Assembly: GCA_033002965.1 (NCBI GenBank)
Contig: JAURVB010014433.1
Coordinates: 41,233-105,232 of the forward strand
Direction: 5' to 3'
DNA from: Piper betle
Taxonomy: Eukaryota > Streptophyta > Magnoliopsida > Piperales > Piperaceae
Length of the DNA stretch: 64,000 bases
A program made the translations under genes and the position numbers. The stretch's first letter is position 1. Every line of letters starts with the position of its first letter. Below the pieces are notes generated by a model. The model was not told the origin of the DNA, ran no database searches, and was given only the letters and a program-made list of their open reading frames with translations. This document shows positions 36,471-48,935 of the stretch, one piece after another.

Positions 36471-37110
36471 ATACTCTCAGATTGTCCATCAATTTATGGA
36501 TGAAAAGTAGTACTGAAAGACAATTGAGTACTCAATGCTTCCTAAAACGCTTTTAAAATTTTGGAAGTAAATCTCAAATCACGATCACACACTATCGCTC
36601 TTGGCACTCCATAATACCTCACAATCTCTGAGATATACAACCTTGCCAATTTTTGCAATATAAAATCCATTTAGATTAGGATAAAATGAGCTATTTTGGT
36701 CAACATGTCAATAAGCACCTAAATAGCATTATGGTGATTTCTTATTTTTGACAAGTCAAAGACGAAATCATAGGCAAAACATTCCCACTTACACTTAGGA
36801 ATTACCAAATGCTACAATGTCCCACCTGGCCTCATGTGTTTCACCTTAATTTGCTGGCAAGTTAGACACTTTTGTACAAAATCCATTACATCCTTTTCAT
36901 ACCTGGCCACTAATATGTTCTTTACACCATGATACATCTTTGTAGTTCTAGGATGCACAGTACTTCTAGAAGCATGCACTTCCAAAAGAACACTACTACA
37001 TAGCCCAATCTAGAACATGAGCAACATAAAGTCGATCATTCAACCAAAATAATCTGTTATCACTCTTAGAAAATCTTGTATAAGCCCGCATAAAGATCCA
37101 CTGATTTGGC
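36470..37110 (-). pseudogene. Gypsy-B integrase core
   Basis: The minus-strand reading follows the order of the gypsy integrase: a zinc-finger-like block (about 36840-36900), HEARW (about 36825), a degenerate DFV...L block, QNSSFYPN (about 36700), LRDCEVLWSA (about 36615), and a QTDGQSE-like stretch before the frame at 36436. Stops are frequent. The core is present in full length, in contrast to Gypsy-1. Confidence 0.5.
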
Positions 37111-37169
37111 AACACATCTCTTTATTGTGCCAACCTAACTCTACTCATTATAGTAGGCAATATCGTTAA

Positions 37170-37760
37170 TCAAGTCATCATAGTTATGATATCTTGATCT
37201 CTAGACTGAGTTGGATAACAACTCAAAGCATTAGCTACTTCATTAGTCTTTCCTTCCTTATACTCAATCTTAACATCATAATCGATAAGGAATTCCAACC
37301 ATCTCTTTTGCCTATTGTTTAAATCCTTTTGAGTGAAAATATACTTTAAACTTTGATGGTCAATCATTAACTTGAATGAAGTTCCATTCAAATTATGTTT
37401 CCAACTTTTTCATGATTAAATCACTACAACTAACTCAAAATCACGAGTTTGACAATTCTCTTCTATGTGGCTTCAACTAAATTGAAGTATAGGTAATAAT
37501 TGTCTCTCTGCATGAGCACTGATCATAATCCAACTCCTAGCGTATCAGTATATACTATAAAATCTTCATATCCAACTGGAATGATAACATAGGTGTTGAA
37601 GTCAACTTCTCAATCAAAGTTCAATCATCAGTGGAAATAAATTTTTCTTCCTTTCTAGTTAATTTGGTAAGAGAAGCTCTAATAGACCCTGGGATAAATC
37701 TCCTATAACATCCAACTAAGCCCAAGAAACTTCAAACTTCAGCAACGGTCTTTGGTGGCT
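37170..37760 (-). pseudogene. Gypsy-B RNase H
   Basis: The open frame 37170-37391 (73 codons) reads FKLMIDHQSLKYIF, NNRQKRWLEF, DYDVKIEYKEGK and VANALS. This is the C-terminal half of the gypsy RNase H domain, with the final DALS changed to NALS. The N-terminal half lies between about 37400 and 37760 with frameshifts. It connects to RT upstream at 37808. Confidence 0.7.
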
Positions 37761-37807
37761 CCCATTTCTGAACTGCTTTAATCTTGGTAGGATCTATAGC
37801 AAAAACT

Positions 37808-38208
37808 TTACCTCCTAAGCCAAAAATTGCACTTTGAGAACTTTGCATACAATTTGTGATTTCTCAACGTTTGCAAAACAATTCTCAAGTGTTGTTCATT
37901 CTCCTTCTCCGAAGAGGAATAGATCAAAATGTCATCAATGAAGGCAATTACAAAGTGATCCAGATATGGCCTAAACACCCTATTCATGAAATCCATGAAC
38001 ATTGCATGAGCATTTGTCAACCGAAAAGGTAACACAAAAAATTTATAATGCCCATACTGAGTTCTAAATGCTATCTTTGATACATCTTCTACTCTAATCC
38101 CTACTTCATGATACCCAAATCTCCAATCAATCTTTGAGAATACCACAGCTAAAAATAATTGGTCAAACACGTCATCAATAAGACATAGAGAATATTTGTT
38201 TTTGATAG
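37808..38208 (-). pseudogene. Gypsy-B reverse transcriptase, C-terminal two thirds
   Basis: A good 130-codon stretch without stops: [59 protein letters not shown], and FIDDILIYS with the catalytic D-D pair intact, then [10 protein letters not shown]. It copies the element RNA into DNA. The N-terminal part lies at 41103-41330 beyond a solo LTR inserted between the codons for NQVT and IKNK. Apart from that insertion this is the least damaged RT in the window. Confidence 0.85.
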
Positions 38209-41102
38209 TGTAACACCCCAAATCCGGTTCACACTCGTGAACCGAACCGGCATGTTACCAGCCCCAGTTAGGTCGGCTAACCCAAACCTAACTCATACGG
38301 ATCCAATCTCGGCGTCTTAAGATGTAGATACGACTTGTCATGCATGGATAAATTCATAAAACCCTAACATGATACTACATGGATGACATGCAACCAATTT
38401 TCACATCATTACAATTACGATAAAAATCCTGAAATAAAACCGTCAGGGTCTCCCCTAAAAGTACAATTATGGGCCCACCCTGTCAAAATAATATATATAT
38501 ATATATATATTATATATACACATGCATCCATGATTTCATTCACACAAAATCTAACATCTTATGAATTCATTCTGAAGCTGGGGTTTCAAACCACTACGCT
38601 TCCGCTGCTCAACTCTGATCATATTTTGCATTCTGTTATCGTGTCTTAGCATTTCATTCACATCATATCATCATGCTCAAACATTTAATCATGTCATTCA
38701 CAATATAATAACATAATAATACAATATTAAACATTCAAAAATCTAACATGTGTGTGTGTACAAGACCTCATTGCTCCTCCATCCAAGCTGGCTCCTCCAA
38801 CTCGTGATTATTACCTACATATAGTATAAAAACACGTCAGTAACAAGTGTTACTAGTCCGGAAAATAAAATAACTATAGCAAATTGGCTATGAGAGCAAA
38901 CTCTCATATGAAAGAAAACCATATACTTCCTCAAGAACTCTCTGAAGGGCACTACTGAGGAGCCACTGGGCTGCAGACCCGGTAGCATCCCGAACTTACT
39001 GATCTGCTGCTGGTACTATGCCGCTCTCGGCACTTCTTTTCAGTACTTCTTGTGAAACTTTATCCTAAGCCCTCTCCTTACCTCTATATTTCTCCTGGCC
39101 TTGAGTACGAAGGCCGAGTACTCTCAGGCAGTTGCCTTTAGTACCCTTTGAACCACAAGTCCGGACATGCGCTATACTAAACAATACCCGTAAACCTCCA
39201 CGTTCTCCGGGTGTGAGGAACTCAAACGCGGAGTTGTCAGGATCCCTCAGGAATGGAACAGTCCGCTGGCACTAATCCAGAGCCCGCTTTGACTGTCACG
39301 ACATCCTCTGCATGGTACGTGCAGTCGATTTCTCCATCTCTCGTCTCACAGAAATGCGAAAACTACTATATATATATAGGCTTGGGTAGGGAGTTATATA
39401 ATAGGCACGAAGGCAACTTTTGGTGGATCTTGTTTTCGAAATCAACCTCGAGGGATCTCATCCTCGAGGGGTTATTAATCCGGAAAATGTTCGATTAAAT
39501 GGCCCGAGTTAAGTGGGATCCGATAAAACGCTACTTAACTCGTCCTGCAGGCAATAAATTAAACATACAATAGAAAGAGTAAATCAGAGACGAGTCCTAA
39601 ACGGACCTGGTAGAAGCTCCAAACGTGTCATCGCGCCTAGGCGGTGAGCTCCTACTCCGCACCTACACATCAAAACTAAATACTAACGCCCGCTAACTAA
39701 ATGATGCATCAAACTCAACAAACATCACACAATTCAATCATCAACCATAACAAGCAACAATTATAATGTGAAATTAATTCCAAGTTATCCTATTAATATC
39801 AATCTAATTATATTTCCTAAGTTACGTTGTATTCGATTATCATGCTCAAATTTACTTTAGTTCATCAGGTCACTTAACTATCATTCCATGTTAATCACAT
39901 CATGTGCATCTTTACTTTATTCATGGTCAAGACATTAATCATGATAATTAATCAACCCTAGCATGCTATGCTAACAATTATCATCAATTTTAAATAAATC
40001 AATCGGAGGTAATTATACCTCACATCGTCGGCAATCGGCGACGGCTAGGGTTTCGTCGCGCGTCTCGGAGCTCAAATTTGGCGCTCATCGGCGCCCGAAG
40101 CTCGATCGGGATCCACTGGGTGAGCCCCGCGAAAGATCCGGTGAATTCCGGCGAATCCCAGAAATTTCAATTTTTCCGACGGTTTTCCGGCGACTTCCGG
40201 TGGTTTTCCGGCAACAATCGCCGGCGGCCTCTACTGGTCGGAAAGGGGTCATGTTGGGTACCCTCGGAACCGGCTCGGTGAGCCTGACTCATCTACAAGG
40301 TCGATGAGGCCAACGGAGGTGGCGGCTCACCGGAAAATGCATAAAACAGAGGCCGGCCGTGGTGGTTGCTAGATCCGGCCGGCCACGGCGGCGACGGCCT
40401 CCGCTCCGGTCAGGAAGTGTCACTGGGTGGTCGAGGGTGCTGAGGCGACCACCTGATCGTGGTGGCGATGCTCGCCGGCGGCGGCGCAGCGGCCGGGGCT
40501 GGTCGGGGCGGCAAGGCAACGTCGTGGCGGAGCTAGGGGGCGGCGATCGGCGGCTGGGCGGCGTCGGGCGTGGCGGCGGTGGCGCGCAAACAGGGGCGGC
40601 GCGGGTGAGGGTTTGGTTTGGGGAAGAAAGAAAGGCGCGGGGTGTGTGGTGGCAAGGTCGTAAATTTTACTTAGCTCGTCTCCGACTCGAGTCAAAATAA
40701 TATTTAAGTCGTAAAAAAATTCCAAAAAATTTGGGAAAAATCCCATAAAATCAAACAACACCAAAAATCATAATGATATGCTCTAGAATTATCAACCCAC
40801 CCAAAATGCCCGTAACGCCTCCTAACGCGGTAAACGGCCTAAAACTAATTCTACGATCCACTATATATAAAAATAAAAAAATCACTGGCATACTCTCATA
40901 TATTCTGATAACTCATTCTGTTCTGCTGTGTTCATGACGTTATCATCATATACTTGGGTACGCATGACCCTCATAACTCATACACGCGACCGGCGTCGGC
41001 TCAGTACACGTGTCCTGAAACTGACTCAACTCGAAAAATAATGGTCGACCCGACCGGTTCTGAATATAAAACCCTAACTCGAATCGTGGGTTTTACAGAT
41101 AG
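38204..41102 (-). mobile_element. 2.9-kb gypsy solo LTR with GATAG duplication, inside Gypsy-B RT
   Basis: TGTAACACCCC (38209) to GGTTTTACA (41097), 2889 bp, is flanked by GATAG at 38204-38208 and 41098-41102. The RT reading frame continues on both sides, which proves the insertion. By analogy with Gypsy-1, whose LTR ends GGGTGTTACA, this LTR lies on the minus strand. The region 40020-40650 is very GC-rich and gives overlapping open frames on both strands (40078-40281, 40289-40764) without any domain; I read them as compositional. TA repeats lie at 38491-38517. Confidence 0.9.
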
Positions 41103-41330
41103 TCACTTGATTAAGCATCCTATAGTCAAAGCACATCCTCATACTTCCATTCTTTTCGATGCTAACAAAATCAGAGAACCCATGGTGACACTTTGGGCCG
41201 AATAAATCTTTGATCCAACAAAGTTTGCAACTTAGATGTCAATTCTTGCAATTCTACCAGTGGCATATGATACAGAGCTTTTAAAATTGGAGTCATCTTG
41301 GGTAAGAGATCAATAGTAAAGTCTATCTCT
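41103..41330 (-). pseudogene. Gypsy-B reverse transcriptase, N-terminal part
   Basis: The minus strand reads a degenerate PYRMAP-like region, then KNGSMRMCFDYRMLNQVT, the conserved RT block that precedes the LPRIDDLFDQL block. It ends exactly at the GATAG duplication of the solo LTR, after which the frame resumes at 38208. It is joined at its N-terminus to the protease frame. Confidence 0.75.
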
Positions 41331-41900
41331 TATTCTGGCGGCAACTTTATAATATCCTTCAAAAATACACCCTCCAATTCATGAACAATAGAAATACATG
41401 ATACCATCAGTTTTTCTCTTCTGGAAGACACTAAAGCAACCATAATCATTCCATGTCCTCCATCAACATACTTTAGAATTTTGTGATAACCCATAAATCC
41501 AGATGAAATATCCCTTCCTTGCCCTTGAAAAGTGCAATGACGTCTATCCTTTATAAAATATATCTTCTTCTTACAATCAATCAACGCTATATTTTCTGAC
41601 ATGCAATCCATGCCGAAAATCACATCAAACTTTGTCATCTAAAAAACAAAGAGATCGGCCACAAAAAAACACTCATGAATATTATCAAATACCCCATGTG
41701 CACATAAACCCACTATAGATACAAGACCAACAAGAGTGGTTACTAACAAAGAATGTCCTAGACTTACCACTTCCAATCTTGCTTTATGAATAAATCCAGG
41801 TGCAACAAAAGAATGTGTTCACCTAGAATCAAATAATACTAAAGTAGGTTTAGATTCAATAGGAAGCATTCTAGCTACAACTTTAGTTTCTACCAAAGCA
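41330..41900 (-). pseudogene. Gypsy-B aspartic protease and protease-RT linker
   Basis: Around 41850-41890 the minus strand reads LVLFDSR followed by a stop and HSFVAPGF, the protease catalytic DSGAxHSF with the Gly changed and a stop at the next position. The open frame 41330-41638 (102 codons) contains FDVIFGMDCMS, the end of the RVP_2 protease, then IDCKKKIYF and a linker ending in LEGVFLKDI...LPPE, which leads to RT. Family identity is clear from both ends. The stop in the catalytic motif shows loss of function. Confidence 0.7.
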
Positions 41901-41959
41901 TCAATAATGGTAGCAGCAAACAACTTCCCCTTAGCTTGAGTGGGTGTCATCATGGTAGG

Positions 41960-43340
41960 GCCCCCCTTACCAACAAGAGTGGCATTCATCACACCTCTCT
42001 GACAATGATTTTGATTCTTCCTTTGACCTCATCGACCTCTACTTTATGGAGTTCTTGCTAACCCTACAGAACCGGCAATTGAAGATGTGGCTGAGGACCT
42101 GTCAATAAACCTTGTTGTTGGGTCCAAAAGGACAATTTCTCTTAATGTGACACACTCTCCACTCAATAAACCTTGTTGTTGAGTTTCAAAACACATGGTG
42201 CTAGAAGAAGATCGCTGAGTCCTTGTTTGTTGGTTGAGTTATGGACATCCCTTTTTCACATGACCCAAAAGCCATAGTCAAAACACATCGCCTGATATGG
42301 TTGGCAATCACCAAAATGCTAACGCATGCAAATAGCACACACTAGAGCATTCCAATGGACTGGTTTCACCCTCATAGAAATATTAGACTCATTCTTGGGC
42401 TTCTTCTCATCATGACCCATTTGCTTCTAGTTCTTATACTTCTTCCCCACAAATCTCTGAATTCCATCAGTCTTATCTCAGGTTTGGTAGATCCTCTCAT
42501 CCCTAGAAGCTACACTTACCACTTCATCCAAAGTTTTATATTTCACAATGACTAGTCTTTGTCTAATAGGGTGTAGATCAACCCTTCAAAGAATTGGTCA
42601 GCCCACATCTTCTCGGTGGTTACCAAACCAAGAGTAAACCTCTCCAAACTAATAAACATGGCCAGATACTCAATCACCGACATACCTTTTTGTTGTAGGT
42701 GCTCAAACTCTAATCCCTCTTCCTCTTCTCTTTAGGCAGAAAATACATATCGTCAAACACCACTTGGCATTCCTCCCAAGTGATGTCCTTAGGTGCTTTT
42801 CCATGGAAATAGACTTTCTTTGCAAAGTCCCACCAAGTCCTTGCCTTGCCTTTGAAAGCACTTGTTGCTATTCAAACCCAAAGCTCTATAGGGCAATCTA
42901 TGCTCTCAAACACTCCCTTGGTAGTAAGCAGCCATCATTAACCTCTTCTAAGTCTCAATTTTGAGCAAACATATCTCCTCCATTCTTCAAAAACTTCTCT
43001 ACCTACCACACATCATAATTTATCTGTTAAGGAGTAGATCCTTCACGATCCTCAAGGGTTCTCGAAAGTATGGCCTCTCCCCCACTTCTAGTTCCATTGC
43101 TTCCTTGCACAGGTGCACAAAGTAAAATATGAGACACATCATGGGCACAGTTGTCGATGGAACTGTTGGTATATTTGTCATAGGATATTGAGATGGTGGT
43201 GGTGGTTGGTGAAATACCGGTGGTCTAGTAGATGAGGGACTTGCTAGCTTTGGTGGTCGATGAGGTAAGAATGGCGTCTTGCTCCTTCCCTCATCTTCCA
43301 TAGGTCTCTTCTGTTATCTCACCAATTCAACCCTTATTTC
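41960..43340 (-). pseudogene. Gypsy-B gag
   Basis: Reading leftward from 43340: the frame 43020-43301 is the Pro-rich N-terminal part (MEDEGR..., PPPSQYP). The retrotransposon gag core follows at about 42960-42600, where FEHLQQKGMSVIEY, SLERFT and MWADQFFEGL are recognisable across frames. A zinc-knuckle-like stretch with GH...KRGCP-type spacing lies near 42230-42330, followed by a Ser/Thr-rich linker to the protease. The gene has several stops and frameshifts. No other product is expected in this interval. Confidence 0.6.
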
Positions 43341-43846
43341 CCTTATCAGTTATTGGGTGTTTGTTTGCATTTCCTTCAACTATTGTTAGGTCTCTAACTA
43401 TATCTCCATCACCCTTGCCAAGAAAAGATTTATCATAGTCATTCTACTGCCTGATCTTATTGATCAGGTAGCTCAACTTCACCTTCAATTAGCATGAGTC
43501 TGTTCTTGAGTTATATTATCATGAGGTGGAATCGATGCTTTGGGACTCAGAACGTCAGGCACTTGGACATTCTTCACTGGAGCCTCTCTTCATTAATGAT
43601 CTAACCAGGAGGTCAACTAGACCCACTACCACGATGAGCCTCTCCTGGACTCGGAACTCTAGGTGGTGTTGATATTCTAAAAATAATCTTGTGAGTCATG
43701 TTCACCATATCTATTCACCTTCTGCTAGGACCACCCCCAAGCCAAAGATAAGCATGCAACAAAAATACAACACAACATATTATCCAGTGGAAACTAGGGT
43801 TCACTTTACATACATACATACTTAAAGAAAACTTCCATTCCAATCA

Positions 43847-43863
43847 TCTAAGACATAGCTCTG
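43847..43863 (-). other. Degenerate initiator-Met-type PBS (Gypsy-B)
   Basis: On the minus strand TGCTATGCAGAGCTATG lies just after the 5' LTR end and resembles TGGTATCAGAGCTATG. The match is partial. The interval 43340-43846 is the Gypsy-B leader, with no gene recognised. Confidence 0.4.
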
Positions 43864-43873
43864 CATAGCATTC

Positions 43874-45925
43874 TATAACATCTCATGCTCAATTCATTCT
43901 TGAACTAAACCGAAATGTTATAATATTTGATATTGCTACATCTTAGCCCAATTACATGAAAGACCACGCACACAAACCCTACAAAGATCTAAACATATTT
44001 GGTGTCTTCAAAGGAAGACAACCACTACCCACAACTTCAACAAGCACAGAAATAAAGGAAACAAAAATATAATCCAAAATATTATAAATTACTAAAAATA
44101 TAAGTTCTCAAAACATGGGAATTATTATATCAATATACTTAGTTAAAATTGAAGATGTTAATAACAAAATAAGAAAAACAACACAAAAACAACACGACAA
44201 CAAAGCTAGAAGAAGATGTGTATATGTGAAGCTTCAAGCATCCCCATCTATTCCCCAGCAACACCCTAGGCACACCACTTATATAATACTAAAAGAAAAA
44301 CAACAGTAACAAGTTATTGGTTCGAAAATAAAATAACTATTATATCAAACTGGCATATGAACTCAATAGTTCATAGAAAATAAAACTAAATCGGATAGGA
44401 CACTACTTAAGAATCACACAACACCCAAAGGAAAAGACATTAGTGTGTGACCTGCAACTGATCGGGCAAAACCTCCTATCTCCTCCAATTCAATCATGCA
44501 CCACTCTCAACTTTGAAGGCAAGCCAAGTACACCACAATCACACAATATGGTACCTATAATCCCTACTCCTCTCCAGGTGTGAGAATCTCATAGACATAG
44601 GGGTAAAGATGATGCAAAAAGAAAAAAATAGAGCATTGCACAAATCCCATTGGCAATGAAACAATTGGGCTCCTAAATAGGTCATGCCCTGGGACATACC
44701 CCTCAAAAGGGACTTACACAAAACAATCTCCAACATATTTCCCCTCTCTCAAATCACGAAAACATAATATTACAATAATAAACTTAGGTAAGGAATAAAT
44801 ATAATAGGCCTCCGGAAAAAAGGCAACTTACAGTAGATTTTTCGGTTTTCGAAAACAACTAAAGGAATCAAAACCTTGAGGCGATGTCTAAATGACCTGA
44901 ATGAAGTAGGTTGTGATGAAAATACCACGTAACTCATCCAACATTATAGAAAACCCACCCAAAAAATAAGCGTAAAATGATAAGCAAGTCCTAACGGACC
45001 TGGTCTCCAAGCTCCAAGTAATCTACTGACAAGCATGTGTCATGCGACCTATAAATAAACCCAACTCAAAATCTAACACAATCTATATGATGCGTGCATG
45101 AGAATGCGTGATCAAACGAGATAAGATTAACTTAATTTAGTTATTACTATTATTATTATTAAATATATATATATATGTGGATTACAATAGATGAAAATAA
45201 ATGAAATAAAAATATGATATGAATGAATGAAAAAGGACAAATAACAAAACAATAGTGCAAGAGTTATCAAAATAGAAGTTTTAGCCAAACTGTATGTATA
45301 CAAGATGAAGGTTCCAGATCTAGTATCAAATGTGAGAAAAAAGAAGAAGATTAAACAACAACATAATCAAAAGAATAATGGCTCACCGCAAACCCAACAA
45401 CTCAAATATGCAGTTCAAAACATTGTTGACGTATAGGTACCTTGACATGCAACCAACTTTGATGGCAAATTCCAGTGAACTCCAACTCCGATGACGATGT
45501 TAGTAAAACTCACCAAAAGGTGAAAGGATGATATTAATATGATTTGGAATTTAGGGTCGGAAGATATATTTATAAGGACCAAGTTTTTCATAAGAAAATA
45601 AAAAGACAAGGAAACAAAAAGATAATAAATCTTCGTATAGGAAACTGAAAAGATGAACATGCATGCATGTATAATTAATAGACACAACCCACCATGTGGA
45701 TGGTCTATTAATGGGACATGACTCAAGACATCTTTATAGCTCTAATCATAGTGTACTTAAACAATTTTCATGACTTTTGTAGCAATACAAGGCAAAAGAA
45801 AACTTTAAATGATGAATGAAGTACAAATTAAGACAAAATTAAAGGCCTCATTAGCTCGGGCATTTTGTAACTTTTTGACAATAAATGCATGACTAAATCA
45901 CACCCAAAATGACCACCCTAATGCA
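43874..45925 (-). repeat. Gypsy-B 5' LTR (right)
   Basis: It aligns to the left LTR along its whole 2052 bp, from TATAACATC (TG lost) to CTAATGCA. It lacks the ATAAG solo-LTR insertion, giving the empty site near 44043. AT repeats lie near 45165-45176. Open frames inside (44115-44309, 44539-44736, 45415-45726) have no recognisable domain. Confidence 0.8.
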
Positions 45926-47063
45926 TTTTCCAACAACTAGTTTTGGAAACTTTATGTGGCACTCGGTTGTTGAGCAACCTATCGAAGTATCTACTGATCA
46001 TCCCTTGAACTAGCCACAGTTTTTGGTTGTTGAAGCTTTTGTCAAGTCTTCATAACATCATCTCCCTTCTTCCCACCTAGAAGATCGGTTGGTCAAACAT
46101 CAACCAAACCTTTGATGAAGTTCTCCATGTCAGCCCTAGGATTTGCTCAACTGCTCTCTAGCTGGCAAACGCTCTACCAAAGTCTACCATTGTGCTTCTT
46201 TGTCTAAACCCCCACTCTTCAGCTACCGAAGATGCTGCCAAACTTCCTTGAGACTTCAACTCCACTTTGGGTCTTCATGTTTTGATTTAATATGCTGGTA
46301 AATAAGGCTCCTTATATTTATTTAGAGAGTTTGAAGTGTTGTCACATCAAAACAAGGTTCAACAATACAAGCACTCACCAACCCACACACCTGTCACAAT
46401 CCTATTGGTTAACAATCTTTCCTTGCACAAGATCACAACCTATATTGTTTACAAAAAGTTACACTCAAGAGATTTCAAACAATAAACCAATTGAATCCCC
46501 AATCTCTTGATGTCGAGGTTGATAGTTGATGAAGCCTCTTCGAAGCTTACTTCACTATAGCACACAAGCTCTTTTCGGATCCTTATTCCCTTTCTCTTAG
46601 CACTTAAGCTTTTGCACTCTTCAAGCTCTTTGAAAGTTCAGAATCTCTACACTATTCCACCAACAAATTTCCTCATTTTAAGCAACCAAAAATCAAAAGT
46701 CAGAAGTCTTCAAAGTTTCAAATTCAAACAAAGGCACCACTCATTGAATATATTTCTCCAAACTCCTAAGAATACTTCAACGAAGTAGTTGAATACTTTG
46801 ACTATTTGTAGCTCCTTTGGTGAAGTTCCAAGATTTGCACCAACCTTCATTATTGGTCATATCTCCAAGGCCAACTCCAAGATTAATTCCAAGATTAATT
46901 GATCATCGAAAACTCCAAATTCCAATCTGAAACATAATCCGAATTGATAATTCAAATTGATTCAATTCACCTTGCTCTAATTTGTAAAAACATTCTATAG
47001 AGCAATCTTTATGACTAATGTTTCATCATCAAAATCAGAAATTAACTAGTCTAAGACTAAACA
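45926..47063 (-). repeat. SIRE-like copia LTR (3' LTR on minus strand)
   Basis: The right part (about 46370-47063) closely matches 59625-60331, the LTR that carries a copia PBS. On the minus strand it starts TGTTTAGTCTTAG just after a polypurine tract. The left part (45926-46360) does not match the other LTR. The left border coincides with the Gypsy-B end. The frame 46292-46510 is inside the LTR and unsupported. Confidence 0.6.
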
Positions 47064-47079
47064 ATCTTCCCCTTTTTGA
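47064..47079 (-). other. Polypurine tract (SIRE-like copia)
   Basis: On the minus strand TCAAAAAGGGGAAGAT directly precedes the LTR start at 47063. This is the common copia arrangement (AAAAGGGGGAGATTG). Confidence 0.6.
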
Positions 47080-48030
47080 TGATTGAGTACACATAAATAT
47101 TTTTTATTATTTTATTTTTTTATTTTTTATGGTCTTCAGACGAAATCTCATGAAGCAAGCATTTCATGTCTTAATTCTCAATCTTCAAGCTTTAGCTCTT
47201 CATGCTCCAAATATATCCACAACACTTGGAGAAAGGCAATACCCAAGTGTGCTTCAATATCAAGAAAACCACGCAATGTCCATGTCAAGCAAATATCATG
47301 CAATGCTTCATGCATTGAAATATTATATGACCTTACCTACATGTGGGGCTAGTATTTTGATTCATCTCAACAAAGAACAAACCCTAAGTCTCAAAAGATG
47401 ACAAAAATCAAAAGAACACTCCCCCTATGGGTACACACTCTCCCTACATAGAACAACTCTCAAACATTCACATTTCTCCCCCTTTGTCATATAAAATAGA
47501 AACTAAAGCACATGAGAGAAAAGGTAAAACAAAATATACAAAATAATCTAATTTTGCTGAGGAGTGCCATCGAGGTTATATCTGAAATGATATTGGTCCA
47601 GAGACTAAGTCTCACACATCCAAAATCAAATGCTCATGGTTCCTTTTTGTCCTAGCGAACTGACCATCAATAGAACTCATTTGGCTACTAAACATGGCCC
47701 ATAAGCCATGCATGAATAGAGTCTAACCAGTATGCATCCAAGCAAAATCAGATAAAAGATAATCATACTCATGCAATCAAGATAGTGTACTCAAGGGTTT
47801 CTCATCATGAATAGGAGCATCAACAATAGTCCTTTTTCATCTAAATCCACTATGTCATCAATTCAAGTTAGGGCTTCCTCAAGCTCTCTTTCCCGAATTG
47901 CATTCTCATCATCAAGATGTCCTCCTTATGGCAAGATGTTGGACACCATAGCCTATCAAAAAACATAAGCAAGGTTAGTTAAATCCTTTGCATTTACTAG
48001 ATTTTGGCATTTCACTCCTAGCTTCAACAC
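47080..48030 (-). other. SIRE-like internal 3' region without recognised gene
   Basis: AT-rich sequence between the polypurine tract and the plant-transposon-protein frame. The overlapping plus-strand frames 47083-47352 and 47129-47401 have no recognisable domain. No reverse transcriptase or integrase motif is readable on either strand. Confidence 0.4.
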
Positions 48031-48496
48031 TTTCCCTTCTAATTCGGCTGCAAGAGATGAACTGCTGAAACAACATCGTCAAGGTAATATTCTCCAAATA
48101 AGTGATGCCCCCCTGCATTCAGCATGCCATGGAACTCTGAAATCTCACTTGCAGTTATTCACAATAATTTTCCATCCACTTTTCCTTGTATATAAGATAA
48201 ACTTGGCTGCTCCATCGAATGATAGAATTCTCTAATCAAAGTCATAACAACTTTTGGCTTCAGTCTTGAAAAGGCTGATAACCATCCTTGTGCTTTAAGA
48301 CATTCGAGAAAGCCATCAACATTGGCCAAATTTTCATCCCGTTTAATTTGCCACTCATGAATTGGATTTTGAGAGGTAAAACTATCAAAAGAATGATTTC
48401 AACTTTCCATGGGAAAATTATCGTAAGCACTTCGTCCACTGATAATTTTCTTCGCTTTCAGTTTGTAACTCAAAGCACCTTCATCCCAATGGAATG
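48030..48496 (-). pseudogene. Putative plant transposon protein domain (PF20167-like)
   Basis: About 150 codons stay in one minus-strand frame from 48494 with only two interior TGA stops. Readable signatures are IHEWQIKRDENL, FLECLKAQGWL, LIREFYHSM, YIQGKVDGKLL and ITASEISEF. This order (a W-containing block, VxEFYxxM, VxGKxI, then SxxxIxxF) is that of the domain called 'putative plant transposon protein', found in many plant retroelement-derived proteins of unknown function. It sits on the same strand as the SIRE-like gag and 3' LTR, so it probably belonged to that element. 48500-48935 upstream shows no further motif. Its biochemical role is unknown. Confidence 0.55.
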
Positions 48497-48935
48497 AACC
48501 AGCATCTCCACCAACCATGAGGTACATAAGAACAAACAGCAATTGGAGTACCATCTCAGGACAAAATCGAGAAATAACACAAATTCAATTGTGGTGAAAA
48601 ATTCAAAAGGCCCGAATGCTAATCACAACCCAAACTTAGAATTAATCACTTAACCAAAAGATCTTAATAGCTTCAAAACAAAAAGAGAAATGATTTAGAA
48701 CCAATTGTTGAATATAATTCCACTCCTATGAAGCAAATCCCAAATGATTTTCTCCAATGGAAGCCCTAATTATATTTTGGATGCCGCCATGAAAACTTTC
48801 CAAACCTTTGATTGAAACTCATGAAAGATTGATAGAAAAGATATTTTGATCACATGCAAGCTAGAAAACTATAATTATTAGTCAATTGTGCTTAATCTCC
48901 GATGAAGCACAACTTTGGTGACAATACCTCACCCT

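Larger units (their letters stand above)
31442..45925 (-). mobile_element. Gypsy-B: Tekay-like Ty3/gypsy retrotransposon, minus strand
   Basis: Two homologous LTRs (31442-35385 with one insertion; 43874-45925) enclose, reading right to left, a PBS-like site, gag, protease, RT, RNase H, integrase and a chromodomain-type tail. After removing the nested solo LTR the left LTR is 2048 bp against 2052 bp for the right one. Flanks TTTAG (31437-31441) and TTTTC (45926-45930) share three of five bases. It lies seven bases beyond the TSD of Gypsy-1. All genes have stops, but the domain order is complete, unlike Gypsy-1. Confidence 0.8.

Noticed and set aside
40078..40764. Overlapping Arg/Pro/Gly-rich open frames on both strands (up to 114 codons)
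   Set aside because: They lie inside the 2.9-kb solo LTR in very GC-rich sequence, overlap on opposite strands and contain no domain; composition explains them.
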